Shown: positions 27,401 through 36,569 of the stretch, one piece after another
Numbering within the stretch: position 1 is the stretch's first letter
Layout of the letters: every line of letters starts with the position of its first letter
Assembly: GCF_946482605.1 (NCBI RefSeq)
Contig: NZ_CAMLSE010000003.1
Span: 62,001 to 126,000 of the forward strand
Origin: an uncultured Dyadobacter sp.
GTDB lineage: Bacteria > Bacteroidota > Bacteroidia > Cytophagales > Spirosomataceae
Direction: 5' to 3'
Length of the DNA stretch: 64,000 nt
Position numbers and translations under genes: made by a program
Notes under the pieces: model-generated
What the model was told of the DNA's origin: nothing
What the model saw: the letters and a program-made list of their open reading frames with translations, nothing else
Database searches by the model: none

Positions 27401-28043
27401 GCTCATTTCCAATGCCCGACATTTCACGACCGAGACGTTCCGGAGCTGTATCCTGGAAAACAAAGGCAACGGACAATTTGCAGTGAAAGCCCTGCCCGTC
27501 GAAGCCCAGTTTTCCTGCGTGTATGGCATTCTCGTGACCGACGCGGACGGGGACGGGAACAGCGACATTCTCCTCACCGGCAATTCACTTTCAAACGAAG
27601 TGGTATTCGGTTCCATGGACGCATCGCTGGGGCTGCTGCTGAAAGGCGACGGCAAACTGAACTTCAATGCATTGCCGGCCAGTAAGAGCGGTCTTTTCCT
27701 TTCCGGCGCGACGCGCGGCCTTGGGGCTCTGTATAACCGGGACGGTCGGGCGGTCATCATCGCCCCTGCCAACGCGGACAGTCTCCGGCTGCTTTCACTC
27801 ACCGAAGCACCGGAAGTACGCGTGATCCGCGCCCGTGCCGGCGAAACCAGGGCCGAGATCGTTTCCAAAAACGGGAAGGTGACTAAAAAGGAATTTTACT
27901 TCGGGGCAGGTTACCTTTCGCAGCAGGAACAAGCGGTGGAAGCAGGCGCCAGTGTGCAGGAGATCCGCTTTTTTGACATACATGGAAATAAAACCCGCAT
28001 TGTACCACAAAATACCCCCCGGCTCGCGACAAAGAGCCGCTGA
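24471..28043 (+). CDS. Large FG-GAP/VCBS-repeat lipoprotein with ASPIC/UnbV domain (CRTAC1-like)
   Basis: 1190 residues. Lipoprotein signal with Cys at about 22 (SLSSC). Many FG-GAP/VCBS repeats with calcium-loop motifs such as FNNDGLHD, INHDGYTD, YDRDGDLD, LNGDGWPD and LDNDGDLD predict a seven-bladed propeller, repeated after an ASPIC/UnbV domain at about 525-600 (AYFGKQQVYSYFSPVKGYLSS). Such proteins commonly follow SusC/SusD pairs in environmental Bacteroidota and are thought to be surface glycan-handling lipoproteins, but the activity is unknown. The gene starts 6 bases after a large palindrome with no obvious Shine-Dalgarno, so translation may depend on that structure. Confidence 0.88.
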   Translation: MQKIRLLFIPAALLLWSSLSSCDRGQPSLFQKLPSNRTGILFNNTITESDSVNILSYYYCYNGGGVGIADFNNDGLHDVFFTGNMVSSKLYLNKGNMEFEDITEKAGVATKDWIMGVSVVDINHDGYTDIYLNVAGPGLGARHHNLLFINQKDLSFREEAAGYGLNDSSYCVQSAFLDYDRDGDLDMYLLTNDVDNVEKTFIQPASYPITRGRTADKLYENTGDTLGHPHYRDVSMRAGIVQEGYGLGVAVGDLNGDGWPDIYAANDFMPNDQLLINGQNKTFREAARESMPHQTYNGMGVDIEDINNDARPDIMVMDMLPETNERRKTMIAKADYEKHFMRQRAGYVDEFMRNTLQLNQGTNANGTTFFSDIAQLTGMHATDWSWGVLLADYDNDGLRDAYITNGFAKNITDLDFLAYNTDANMFGTDAVRADRTKDLLGKLKGVKLSNYMYHNEGNLAFGNATKSWGLEYDSYSNAAAYADLDNDGDLDLVVNNINENAFVFENTSHAAERPTHYLQCTFKGSEKNPAGVGTAVTAYFGKQQVYSYFSPVKGYLSSMNGPLHIGLGESDVIDSLKVVWPDGKSQVLKSVKTNQRLTLEYTRATATEMAPQASAPLFTQVNEAYDIHWRHTENDFNDFIDEPLLLSMYSRKGPGIAIGDADSRNGADFFLGGAAGIPGMLFTQTDKGTFLPGAINTSDAKFEDTGALFLDTDADGDQDLYVVSGGSDFKSDLSGYADRLYTNDGKGNFTRQMNALPVTTSSGSGVVAADFDRDGDLDLFRAGAVVPGNYPAAPRSYLLRNDGGNFKDVTAGLAPELVSPGMINAAVWSDFDSDGWIDLIVVGEWMSPLFFRNKKGKLVNVTNAAGISNMNGWWSSIYPADLDHDGDVDYILGNMGDNVDYRPLRDKPLELYHGDFAGNGKQKPLTTQYVLDQSGDQKAFPMAYRDDLFRSMPILKKRFNTYEPYSRARLGDVFESGLISNARHFTTETFRSCILENKGNGQFAVKALPVEAQFSCVYGILVTDADGDGNSDILLTGNSLSNEVVFGSMDASLGLLLKGDGKLNFNALPASKSGLFLSGATRGLGALYNRDGRAVIIAPANADSLRLLSLTEAPEVRVIRARAGETRAEIVSKNGKVTKKEFYFGAGYLSQQEQAVEAGASVQEIRFFDIHGNKTRIVPQNTPRLATKSR

Positions 28044-28093
28044 CCGGGGGATGTGGTGTATAGGCGCACACCTTCACAACGGCCTGTAAGGTG

Positions 28094-29035
28094 TCAGGCC
28101 AGTATTTTTTGCAGGTTTTTGTAACAAGTTTCCACCGTTTCAATGCTGGGGGCCAGGTCGTATTCCACGAAGAAATATTTCAAACCGGCGATTTCGGCGG
28201 CCTCAAAAATCCGCTTGAACTCCACCACGCCGGTTCCAACCGCCGTGATGGTAGAAAGATCACTTTTAATGTCCTTCACATGCCATAGCGGGAAACGGCC
28301 CGGATGCTCCCTGAACAATGCAACCGGGTCTTTCTTCGCCTTGGTTGCCCAGGCCAGGTCCAGCTCCATTTTCACGAGGTCCTTATCCGTTTGGGACAAA
28401 ACCAGTTCATAAGGTGTTTTGCCGCCGTCCACGGGATCGAATTCGGTGGCGTGGTTGTGGTAGGCAAAACTTATCCCAGCCTTTTTAGCGGCTTCACCTG
28501 TTTTCTGAAAAACTTCAATAGAACTTTTAATCTCATCCGTCGTGCTCACAGGCGTACTCGCACATACGAGGTAGCTCAGTCCCGCGGAAGCCGCATCGTC
28601 GACCAGTTGCTGGTAGTTGTCGCGCAGGTTCATCATCGGCGGGATGGTAATGGGCTTACCGTCGGAACCTACCGGCATTTTGCGCCCGGGCGGCATCTTG
28701 AACGGAGCGCCCAGCGCATGGTGCGCTCGCCAGGTCATACCCAGGCCTTCCACGAGCGATTTGAACTCTTTTGGCTCATAACCATAGTACTTGCCCCTGG
28801 TGCTGAATGCCGACTCTATTTCCTTGTACCCGATCTTCGCGATCTGTTCCAGAGTGCCTTTCGGATCGGTGTTCATTTTTTCGAACACTGTAAAAAGCTG
28901 GATCCCGGCAGGCCTGGCGGCAAGGGTAATACCTGCCTGGCGCGCGGCTTCCGCCAAAGAAGGCAGCATTAGCGAACCTGCGGCAAGCGCTCCGGCACGG
29001 GTCAGGAAATCTCTTCTGTTTATGTTAATGCTCAT
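28094..29035 (-). CDS. Sugar phosphate isomerase/epimerase-like TIM-barrel protein, Tat-exported
   Basis: 313 residues. The N-terminus (NRRDFLTRAGALAAGS) is a twin-arginine signal, so the protein is exported folded, unlike cytosolic xylose-isomerase relatives. The AP-endonuclease-2/xylose-isomerase-like barrel shows in GYKEIESAF, ISFAYHNHATEFDP and KMELDLAWATKAKKDP, with metal-ligand-type His and Glu residues retained. Substrate unknown; members act on sugars or inositol-like polyols. It is 12 bases downstream of the PQQ-type dehydrogenase gene and clearly in its operon, so it may act on the same periplasmic sugar. Confidence 0.85.
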   Translation of the reverse strand: MSININRRDFLTRAGALAAGSLMLPSLAEAARQAGITLAARPAGIQLFTVFEKMNTDPKGTLEQIAKIGYKEIESAFSTRGKYYGYEPKEFKSLVEGLGMTWRAHHALGAPFKMPPGRKMPVGSDGKPITIPPMMNLRDNYQQLVDDAASAGLSYLVCASTPVSTTDEIKSSIEVFQKTGEAAKKAGISFAYHNHATEFDPVDGGKTPYELVLSQTDKDLVKMELDLAWATKAKKDPVALFREHPGRFPLWHVKDIKSDLSTITAVGTGVVEFKRIFEAAEIAGLKYFFVEYDLAPSIETVETCYKNLQKILA

Positions 29036-29047
29036 TATTTCAATGAA

Positions 29048-31948
29048 TTAAGGTTTGTTTTTAAACTTGATCTTCGAGAACGACATCAGCGGCTCGATTG
29101 GCTTCGCGTCTGCATTCCTGAAAACTAAATAAATGTCCTGCTTTCCGGTAGTCGGTTGAATGCCAATGCGAACGGGCGGCTGGGAGAAGCGGGTACGCGG
29201 GGCGGGAGCCGGGGCTTTCGCAGGGGCGGCGGGCGTTGAGCTGCCTGATGCTGCACCTGAACCCGCATTTGCGCCGCCTTCCTTTTTAGCGCCATTCTCC
29301 AATTCAGCCATCATTTTGGTCATATCCACAGGCTTTGCCACCGAAAGCTTCTGCTGTCCAAGCAATGTGCCCGCAGGCGAACCCAACCGGATTTCGATCG
29401 TGCCACCCACGCTGCCCTCGCGTTGCTGGGCGGCTGCATTCAGTTCGAGGGTATCGATGCCGGTGAGGTCGATGGCCGGGAATGCGATGTAGCTGTTTTC
29501 AAATGCGACCACGGCAAATCCCTGCCCGGCCACGCCCAACGCTTTCGTCTCGACACCCTTGGTAATGGGCGCTTCTGCCGCATTGAGCTCCGGGCTGCGA
29601 AGCACGATCATCTCTTCGGCCGTTTGGGCGGGAACCGCCTTGCCGGCTCCTACCGGTCTGTCGGTGTAGGCCGCACGGATGATCACCGAACCCTTGCCAT
29701 TATCCGTTTTCGGAATTTGCGGGGTGTATTTCCCTTCCAAAGGCAGTGTCGAAAGCGTCTTTTCAGTGCTGTTTAGGATGTACTTCACGATTACTTCCAC
29801 ATCAGCCACGGGCAATGCCGGGTGGGCAGCCATGGCCACTTCGCCCCAAACGCCCGATCCTCCTTCGCGCACTTTCTTCACCAGCTTGTCCAGTGCGCCC
29901 GGGTCAGCTTTGTATTTATTTGAAACATCGGCAAATGAAGGCCCTACCGACTTGGTGTTCGGCTGATGGCATACTTTGCAATCACTTTTACCCATTAATG
30001 TCTGGGCTACTGCAAATTGCGTGGTCGCGTCCACGCTGCGCTGACTCTGCGCTACCTCCGCATAATCGAAACCTTCGGCGGTATAATCAATGCTCACAGC
30101 CACCTGATTAGCCTTGATTTTGCCATCGGCCGTGCTACCGTCTTCTTTATCCGTAATGCCCACCGCGTAACCGATCGGCTTTTTAGGGAAGAAAAAGGTG
30201 CTGTTACCGTCGAGTTTGATCGCCACTTTCGGCGGCTCGTTCCCGGCGATAATGCGCACGGATTGGCTGTTGCTTGCACCTTTGGCGTCGGTGACGGTCA
30301 GCGTAGCCGTGTAAACGCCGGCTTTATCGAATTTTACCGTTGGGTTTTCAGTACTAAAAACCTTGGGCGCAACGCCCGGGCTGGTCACTTTCCAGCTGTA
30401 TTTCAATGCATCATTATCAAAGTCCTTTGTGCCTTTGGAAGATAAAACCGTCTCAAATGGCACTGTTCCGCCTTTTTTCTCCGCAGCGACAGCTACTACC
30501 GGTTTCCGGTTACCGCCATTGTATTCAATCCGAACCAACCGAGAGTTGTCGCTTTTGCGGAACCAGTTACTGCCATATTCGAGGATATACAAATCGCCAT
30601 CCGGCCCGAATTTGATATCGATCGGCTGCACGGGGTGATAGCTCGGCAACACGCGCTCCATCGACTCGTAATCGCCTTGTGCATTCATCGCAATGGCCAT
30701 GATCCATCCGCGTGAGAAGTCGGCGGCAATCCATTTGTTTTCATAGTAAGCGGGCCACGGACGTTTCGGTGCCTTGAAATCGGTACGGTGGTAAATGGGG
30801 CCGCCGGTTGCGCTGCGTGATCCCGATCCTACCTGAGGAAATTTTTCGGAAACACCATAAGGATAGTAAATGAAGCTCGGCGCGGTCGGGAACAGCTCTT
30901 TCAACCCCGTGTTGTTGGGTGAAGTGTTGACCAGGTTTTTCGGATCTTTCTTCTCGCCGGGTTTGTTATTGCCATAATCAAAAACCGGAAAGGCCTGATC
31001 GTTGCCCACAAACCACGGCCAGCCGAAGTTGCCCGGCTTGCGCGCCTGGTTCAGCTCGTCATAACCTCTCGGCCCGATTTCCGAGTCCTCGTTGGCATCC
31101 GGCCCTACTTCACCCCAGTAGATATAGCCCGTTTTGCTATCTACCGAAATGCGCCACGGGTTGCGGTGCCCCATCGAATAGATTTCCGGGCGGGTTTTGG
31201 CAGTGCCCTTGGGATACAAATTACCTTCCGGAATGGTGTACGTACCGTCCGCTTCGGGGTGAATGCGGAGGATTTTACCCCTCAAATCATTGGTATTACC
31301 GGCATGGCCCTGGTCGTCCCAGCTTTCGCGGCCCGGACGCTCGTCGGTTTGTGCGGCTTTGTCGTTACCGGTATTGTTACCGACTGTCAGCAGGAGGTTA
31401 CCTTTTGGGTCCCAGGTCATTCCGCCGCCGGTATGGCAGCAAACTTCCCGCTGCGTGGTCACTTCGAGCACCACCTTTTTGGAGCTTTCCACGAGCTGGT
31501 CATTCACCATATCCCAGCGGGCGAGAATGTGCTTTTTCTCTGTCGGGTGGGCATAGTAGAGGTATATCCAGTGGTTTTTGGCAAAATTCGGATCGAGGGT
31601 AATGCCCATTAAACCTTCCTCCGCCTCACGGGACACGCCTTCCTTGCTCACGTACTTGGTGTTGACGGGGATGGTGGTGATCAGCTCCGTCGTTTTGCTC
31701 GAGGGGTTATATTTTTTCAAAGCACCCTTGCGCTCGATGATGTAAGAGGAGCCGTCGGGCAGCACTTCGAACGCCATCGGTTCGTCCAGGTTGTCGGCAA
31801 GGACAACCGGTGTGAAACGGCTTTCGTCGGGTTTGGTGACGGTGTCCTGCATCGTAAATGCAGCCAGGGCGGCGACGGTGATCAGTTTAGCAGACCAGCG
31901 GACCGAAGAGACGAGGCTTTTGCGCGGAATCGGGAAAGGTTTGAGCAT
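29048..31948 (-). CDS. PQQ-type sugar dehydrogenase fused to PKD, cytochrome c and CBM6-like domains
   Basis: 966 residues from ATG 31948 (an upstream TTG is a weaker start). Domains: signal/anchor; six-bladed glucose/sorbosone dehydrogenase propeller (about 45-480, with CCHTGGGMTWDPKGNLLLTVG and GYDELNQARKPGNFGWP); a PKD domain (about 490-585); a cytochrome c domain with heme motif CKVCH at 657-661 and a candidate axial Met near MAAHP; and a C-terminal CBM6-like beta-sandwich split by a Gly/Ala/Pro-rich linker near residues 895-935. It probably oxidises a sugar or polyol in the periplasm and passes electrons to its own heme. It is followed by the Tat-exported TIM barrel and preceded, after 105 bases, by a TonB receptor in the same direction. 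Confidence 0.88.
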   Translation of the reverse strand: MLKPFPIPRKSLVSSVRWSAKLITVAALAAFTMQDTVTKPDESRFTPVVLADNLDEPMAFEVLPDGSSYIIERKGALKKYNPSSKTTELITTIPVNTKYVSKEGVSREAEEGLMGITLDPNFAKNHWIYLYYAHPTEKKHILARWDMVNDQLVESSKKVVLEVTTQREVCCHTGGGMTWDPKGNLLLTVGNNTGNDKAAQTDERPGRESWDDQGHAGNTNDLRGKILRIHPEADGTYTIPEGNLYPKGTAKTRPEIYSMGHRNPWRISVDSKTGYIYWGEVGPDANEDSEIGPRGYDELNQARKPGNFGWPWFVGNDQAFPVFDYGNNKPGEKKDPKNLVNTSPNNTGLKELFPTAPSFIYYPYGVSEKFPQVGSGSRSATGGPIYHRTDFKAPKRPWPAYYENKWIAADFSRGWIMAIAMNAQGDYESMERVLPSYHPVQPIDIKFGPDGDLYILEYGSNWFRKSDNSRLVRIEYNGGNRKPVVAVAAEKKGGTVPFETVLSSKGTKDFDNDALKYSWKVTSPGVAPKVFSTENPTVKFDKAGVYTATLTVTDAKGASNSQSVRIIAGNEPPKVAIKLDGNSTFFFPKKPIGYAVGITDKEDGSTADGKIKANQVAVSIDYTAEGFDYAEVAQSQRSVDATTQFAVAQTLMGKSDCKVCHQPNTKSVGPSFADVSNKYKADPGALDKLVKKVREGGSGVWGEVAMAAHPALPVADVEVIVKYILNSTEKTLSTLPLEGKYTPQIPKTDNGKGSVIIRAAYTDRPVGAGKAVPAQTAEEMIVLRSPELNAAEAPITKGVETKALGVAGQGFAVVAFENSYIAFPAIDLTGIDTLELNAAAQQREGSVGGTIEIRLGSPAGTLLGQQKLSVAKPVDMTKMMAELENGAKKEGGANAGSGAASGSSTPAAPAKAPAPAPRTRFSQPPVRIGIQPTTGKQDIYLVFRNADAKPIEPLMSFSKIKFKNKP

Positions 31949-32015
31949 AGATATGTATATCAAAGTGAACCATTTATATTACATTCATTGAATACGCGCT
32001 AAAAGTCGGAAAGCA

Positions 32016-32029
32016 GGGGCCGGAGCCCC
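32016..32029 (-). terminator. Weak hairpin after the STN TonB receptor gene
   Basis: GGGGC 32016-32020 pairs with GCCCC 32025-32029 over a 4-nt loop. In the minus direction the following sequence is only moderately T-rich, so read-through into the dehydrogenase gene is plausible. Confidence 0.35.
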
Positions 32030-32053
32030 CACCCTCCTTTTCATCCATCAGTG

Positions 32054-34999
32054 TTAAAACTCGTAAGACAGCGAAAGCCAGAAACTCCTCGGGAGTATCG
32101 TGCGCCCCGGCATCATTGTTCCCTTTTCGACGGCAGCGAAGTTCCTGAACTGGTCGCCGCGGACATCCCCTTCTGTCAGCACTCTTGCATTCAGCAGGTT
32201 ATCCACCCAGAAGCGGGCATTGATCGCTTTGGTAAAATTGTAACCCGCACCACCTTTCATCAACACGTATGCGGGTAGTTTGTAGCTGTCGCTCGGCGCT
32301 GTAAAACGTGCTCCGATGTAGTTCCCGGCCAGGTACAGGTTGAATTTCTTGTAATCGTAAGTCGCCGACAGCTCGGTATTGAAAACCGGCACACGCTCGG
32401 TCCTCTTTCCCGTAAAACTATAAGTGGTATCGCCCAGGATCGCCACGATCGCCGAGTTGGTATTGGTATTGGCCGTATAATCGGTGTATTTCGAATCCTG
32501 CAAGGTGCCGGTCCAGCGAAGTCCAATCGACTTGGTGAGCTTGTACGACGCCTCGAACTCGGCGCTATAAGTGCGCGTCGACCCGAAGGCCACCAGTACC
32601 TGATTACCCGACGAAATGGTAGGCACGGTAATGGAAAGCGACACATTCTTGATCGCCGAATAGCTGGCGGAGGCAAACAGTGAGAAATCGTTTTTGGCAT
32701 ACTTCACCCCCACCTCACCCAGGTACACAGGCCGTTTCCGGATCTTCGCAGGATCGTACGCGGTGGCATTGTAATCCGCGATCGTGGGCGCATTGTAGGC
32801 ACGTGTAGCGCGTGCAAACAAGGCCGCTTCGTTGTTGACCTTAAAATTCAAACCGGCCGTCGCCGCCCAGTTGGTAATGGTTTCGGAGTAATCGGTGTGG
32901 CCTGCGATCGTCAGCCCCGCTCCCTTGGTGTAGTCGGGTGTACCATCAGCTTTGAATGCATAAAACGGACGCTGACCTGACACGTTCTGGTTATCGAGCC
33001 GTGCACCGAGGTCGAGGCGCCATTTGGGGTTCAAAGTAATCTCGTCCGATGCGTAGGCCGATAGCGTCCGCGTATCGCCGACCACCGTCCCGAGATTGGT
33101 AGCAGTGATTTTCGCGGCATTGGGCGACGTAAGGAGCCTTTTGGGGTTTTCTTTAAACTCCTGCTGGTAGGCGAAGTTATAGTTCGGGCTGTCGTTGCGG
33201 TTGTACTGGTGGATACCAACGCCAAACCCTGCATTATGCTGATTGAACGTCTTTTTGAAGTCAAGGTAGTCTACGATCTGTACGTCCTTACCCTGCTGGG
33301 CGATGCCGGTCACATTCACAATCCTGTCCCCCGCTTTCAAACCGGCGTCGCTGCCATCCAGGTAATAATAAGGTGTCGATCCGTTATAGGTTGTAATGCT
33401 GGCCGGAATACCCGCGGTCACGCTGCGGTTGGTGTGCTGGTAGCGGAAATTGTTGTTCACTTCCCAGCCGTTGTCGAGCAGGTAATTGAACTGAAAACCG
33501 CCGGAACCCTGTTTCGTGTGAATGCCGTCCGCAAAATTATAGTTTCTGGTCACCCCACCGGCGTCCGTATAACTGAACCGGGTATCGACCGTCGCCAACG
33601 ACTGGGTTACCATGTCAAAATTGTCGGTTTTCGTCGGCTTGCCCGTTCCGTCATAGGGGTAAAAACTCGTGAGCATCCATTGCACCTTGTCATTGAGATA
33701 CTTTCCGTACACACGCACGAAGCCCTTCTGATTTTTGAAATTGAAAGTCATATTCCCTTTCAGCTGACCACCCTGATTGGCTGTATAGCCCGGAGGCACA
33801 ATGCCCTTGTCGGTGCGGAAGAAGCCGCCGATATTGTACCGGATCTGATCGCTCACTTTCCCTCCCACATTGCCGTCGAGGCGGTACAACCCCTGTGAAA
33901 GGCCGGTGGTGGCTTTGAATTTACCATATGTCTTCTCGGCACCGGTGTAGCTCAGGTTGTTGATCACCGCCCCGGGCGTATTGGCCATGACAATCGATGC
34001 ATTCCCGCCCCGCACTGCCTCTATATTCTTGATCGTCAAGTCCGTTTTATAATACTGATCTACCGAAGGAGAAGAGTTAAAGCCGGTGGGCAATACCGGA
34101 AGACCATCTTCCATGATCCCCAGAAAGATATAGCCGCCCTGCTGTGGAAAGCCGCGCACCCACACGTTACCTGGTCCATCGCCACCTGTACTTTCGACGG
34201 TAAGGCCCGGGATCGCTTTCAGGAGGTCGGTGCTGTTCAATGGTGCGCGGGTTTGAATGTCTTTATTATTGATAGTCGTGATAGCCACGCTGCTTTCAAT
34301 CTTTTTCTTGGGATTACCGCCGGTCACGACGATCTCCTGCAATTGCAGAATGTCGTCTTTCATTTCGATGTTCAGCTGCACATCCTGGCCGGCTACCTGG
34401 ATTTCCTTCTTTACGGCTGTAAATCCAATGCTGGTGAGGCTCAGTGTATAAATGCCATCCGGGACATCGGCAAAGCTGTAAGCGCCGTTAATGTCCGTCA
34501 CCGCGCCGAGATTGTTGTAGCTCAGGATGACGGTTACCCCGCTGAGCGTTTCCCCCGACACGTCGGTGATCTTCCCCGAAACCTTGTAACCTGCCGCGCG
34601 GCTGCGGATGCCCGTCGCCGGTGCCCCCGGCGATTGATCCGACCGGCTGATAACGATCAGGTTGTCCGTCACCCGGTAATGCAGCCCCAGCGGTTTCAGG
34701 GTTTCATCCAGAACCTTGTACAATGGCTTCTGGCTCGCCCTGACACTCACTTTGCGCTCGCTGCCGATCATTTTAGCGCTGTATACAAACTTACCGTTCA
34801 CCTGCTTTTCGAGGTATCCCAGCACGTTTTCAATTTCCTGTTCCTGAATATCTACGGTTACTTTTTTGGACAAAAGCGCCTGCGCATGGCCGTCCGTCGC
34901 CCTGGCAGTGCCCAGCGCCCACAAACCGACAAGTAAAAACTGGCACAGCGATATCCGCATGACACTTAAAATAAATTGAAACTTAAAAGCTTCTTTCAT
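32054..34999 (-). CDS. TonB-dependent receptor with N-terminal STN signalling domain
   Basis: 981 residues from ATG 34999; the frame stays open upstream but the protein from MKEAFKFQFIL has a normal signal peptide ending near TARATDG. Order: STN domain (about 50-110, KVTVDIQEQEIENVLGYLEKQ), carboxypeptidase-regulatory-like domain (about 140-220, VSGKITDVSGETLSGVTV), plug (EIVVTGGNPKKK) and barrel ending in YEF. Unlike the SusC proteins here it has no SusD partner and no SusC-type plug signature. The STN domain is the part that contacts a FecR anti-sigma factor, and FecR and sigma genes lie directly upstream on the same strand. Cargo could be a siderophore, a cofactor or a sugar. The downstream PQQ dehydrogenase hints at a substrate other than iron. 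Confidence 0.9.
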   Translation of the reverse strand: MKEAFKFQFILSVMRISLCQFLLVGLWALGTARATDGHAQALLSKKVTVDIQEQEIENVLGYLEKQVNGKFVYSAKMIGSERKVSVRASQKPLYKVLDETLKPLGLHYRVTDNLIVISRSDQSPGAPATGIRSRAAGYKVSGKITDVSGETLSGVTVILSYNNLGAVTDINGAYSFADVPDGIYTLSLTSIGFTAVKKEIQVAGQDVQLNIEMKDDILQLQEIVVTGGNPKKKIESSVAITTINNKDIQTRAPLNSTDLLKAIPGLTVESTGGDGPGNVWVRGFPQQGGYIFLGIMEDGLPVLPTGFNSSPSVDQYYKTDLTIKNIEAVRGGNASIVMANTPGAVINNLSYTGAEKTYGKFKATTGLSQGLYRLDGNVGGKVSDQIRYNIGGFFRTDKGIVPPGYTANQGGQLKGNMTFNFKNQKGFVRVYGKYLNDKVQWMLTSFYPYDGTGKPTKTDNFDMVTQSLATVDTRFSYTDAGGVTRNYNFADGIHTKQGSGGFQFNYLLDNGWEVNNNFRYQHTNRSVTAGIPASITTYNGSTPYYYLDGSDAGLKAGDRIVNVTGIAQQGKDVQIVDYLDFKKTFNQHNAGFGVGIHQYNRNDSPNYNFAYQQEFKENPKRLLTSPNAAKITATNLGTVVGDTRTLSAYASDEITLNPKWRLDLGARLDNQNVSGQRPFYAFKADGTPDYTKGAGLTIAGHTDYSETITNWAATAGLNFKVNNEAALFARATRAYNAPTIADYNATAYDPAKIRKRPVYLGEVGVKYAKNDFSLFASASYSAIKNVSLSITVPTISSGNQVLVAFGSTRTYSAEFEASYKLTKSIGLRWTGTLQDSKYTDYTANTNTNSAIVAILGDTTYSFTGKRTERVPVFNTELSATYDYKKFNLYLAGNYIGARFTAPSDSYKLPAYVLMKGGAGYNFTKAINARFWVDNLLNARVLTEGDVRGDQFRNFAAVEKGTMMPGRTILPRSFWLSLSYEF

Positions 35000-35202
35000 A
35001 CATTTGACTGTTTTATTGAGGTAAGATTTTGGTAAAACAATCCCCGTTATCCTTCTTTGGACGGATAGTATTTGCGGTCGAAAACAAATATGGGGATTCA
35101 TGAGGGTCGGATATGTTGGTAGCATTGTCCGACTCTTTTTTTGTGGTCACTTCCTTCTATATACGCATCGGCATTGGGTTTGGGTGGATAAATCGGGGTT
35201 TC

Positions 35203-36381
35203 CTAGCTTTTACAGCCTTTACTATAAATGACGATCTTGCCGTCGAGCACCTCGTAGCGCGCTTCGATCACCTCACAGAGAATGCCCAGCTTATTGAACA
35301 TCGTCTGTCCCGCGAGTGACGCTGTCACCGGGCAGCCCTTCATGACATCACGGTCGAAAATGATGTCGATCTGGTAAGCCTCTTCGATGTCGGAGAGCAC
35401 GGCGGAAGCCGGTGTATTTACGAATTCAAATGTCTTCGGATGGTCGGACGGAACGATTTCCGGGTTATCGCTCAATGTCCTGCGCATTTCGCTGCTTCCA
35501 TGCTCAAAAATCAGCTTCTGATTGGGCGTGAGCACCATGCCATTAGGTGTTTTAGTCTGGGTACCCTTGCGGGCCGCAAATTCCTTTTGCTTAAAAACCG
35601 AAACCTTTCCTTCCCTCACTTCTACCAGTGTTTTGTCGGAAGCATCCCGGGCCCGCACAAAGAAACTCGTGCCCAGCACTTTGGTCACCAGATCCGTCGT
35701 ATGCACCAAAAACGGCCTCTTGGGATCCTTGGCCACCTGAAAATAGGCATCGCCCGACAGATATACCGTACGCTGATCCGTCGGAAATGTTTCAGCGAAA
35801 CTCAACCGGGATTGGGGATAAAGCACCACCTGCGTACCGTCCGTCAGTTTGATAACCTGCTGTTTCCCGGAAGTATTGACGCGTTCGACCAGCTCCTTGC
35901 CCGAAACCAGTCCATTATAACCGCAATTGAAGCAATAGTACTGCCAGCCAATCCAGCCTAAACCAATCGCCAGCACTGCACAAGCCGCTATTTTCATCCA
36001 GATACCCGAATACCAGGGTCTCGCAAATGGCACCACACGTCCTGGCTCCCCGTCTGCATCCTCTTCCGCAACCCATGCCAGCTCCCTGACGCGCCCTGTC
36101 CCGCTGGCGAGATCAACAAAATGTCTCTTTTCAGACCTTACGCGTTCCAGCAGTCCCTGTATTTCCAGATCAATCTCCGCCTCGTCGATATCCGCACGGT
36201 AATGGCGGTATACGCTTTGGAGCAGCTTCCGGGCCTGACCGATATCCTCCGACTGCCCCGGGTTTTCGTCCAGATATTTTTGCCAGAACACTGTTTCCTG
36301 AGCTCCCTGATGTCGCACCCAGCCCTGAAAACGGGCGTCGAGGACAAAATCTTCCAGGCTGTATTCTTGGTACTGATCCAT
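35203..36381 (-). CDS. FecR-family anti-sigma factor
   Basis: 392 residues. The cytoplasmic N-terminal region (1-125) is followed by one transmembrane helix (127-148), the periplasmic FecR domain (about 165-275, GTQVVLYPQSRLSFAETFP, VTKVLGTSFFVRA) and a C-terminal DUF4974/STN-like domain (FEFVNTPASAVLSDIEEAYQIDIIF). A Cys pair (Cys150, Cys153) follows the helix immediately. It should hold the ECF sigma factor inactive until the STN domain of the loaded TonB receptor signals across the periplasm. The sigma gene is upstream on the same strand but 727 bases away, because a repeat cluster fills the gap. The receptor start is about 200 bases downstream. Confidence 0.92.
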   Translation of the reverse strand: MDQYQEYSLEDFVLDARFQGWVRHQGAQETVFWQKYLDENPGQSEDIGQARKLLQSVYRHYRADIDEAEIDLEIQGLLERVRSEKRHFVDLASGTGRVRELAWVAEEDADGEPGRVVPFARPWYSGIWMKIAACAVLAIGLGWIGWQYYCFNCGYNGLVSGKELVERVNTSGKQQVIKLTDGTQVVLYPQSRLSFAETFPTDQRTVYLSGDAYFQVAKDPKRPFLVHTTDLVTKVLGTSFFVRARDASDKTLVEVREGKVSVFKQKEFAARKGTQTKTPNGMVLTPNQKLIFEHGSSEMRRTLSDNPEIVPSDHPKTFEFVNTPASAVLSDIEEAYQIDIIFDRDVMKGCPVTASLAGQTMFNKLGILCEVIEARYEVLDGKIVIYSKGCKS

Positions 36382-36569
36382 GTTATAATTGTTTTCTAAC
36401 TATACATAGGCAGGGAGTGCATTGGAATAATCAAAAAATTTCAAAAATTTTTAAAATAGGAGGAATGGGTGGAGGGAGGAAAGGACGATGGAGGCAATGG
36501 AAGAATGGAGCGGAATACCAAAAAAGCGCGTAGGTTGGCCTCACGACCGCCTCACAGGCAGTTGGCTAC

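Noticed and set aside
28015..28050. Hairpin over the stop codon of the FG-GAP gene as a terminator
   Set aside because: The stem is bulged and no T-run follows; the complementarity may be due to GC-rich coding sequence.
35000..35125. Upstream extension of the TonB receptor
   Set aside because: The extra residues precede a normal signal peptide at ATG 34999 and look non-coding.
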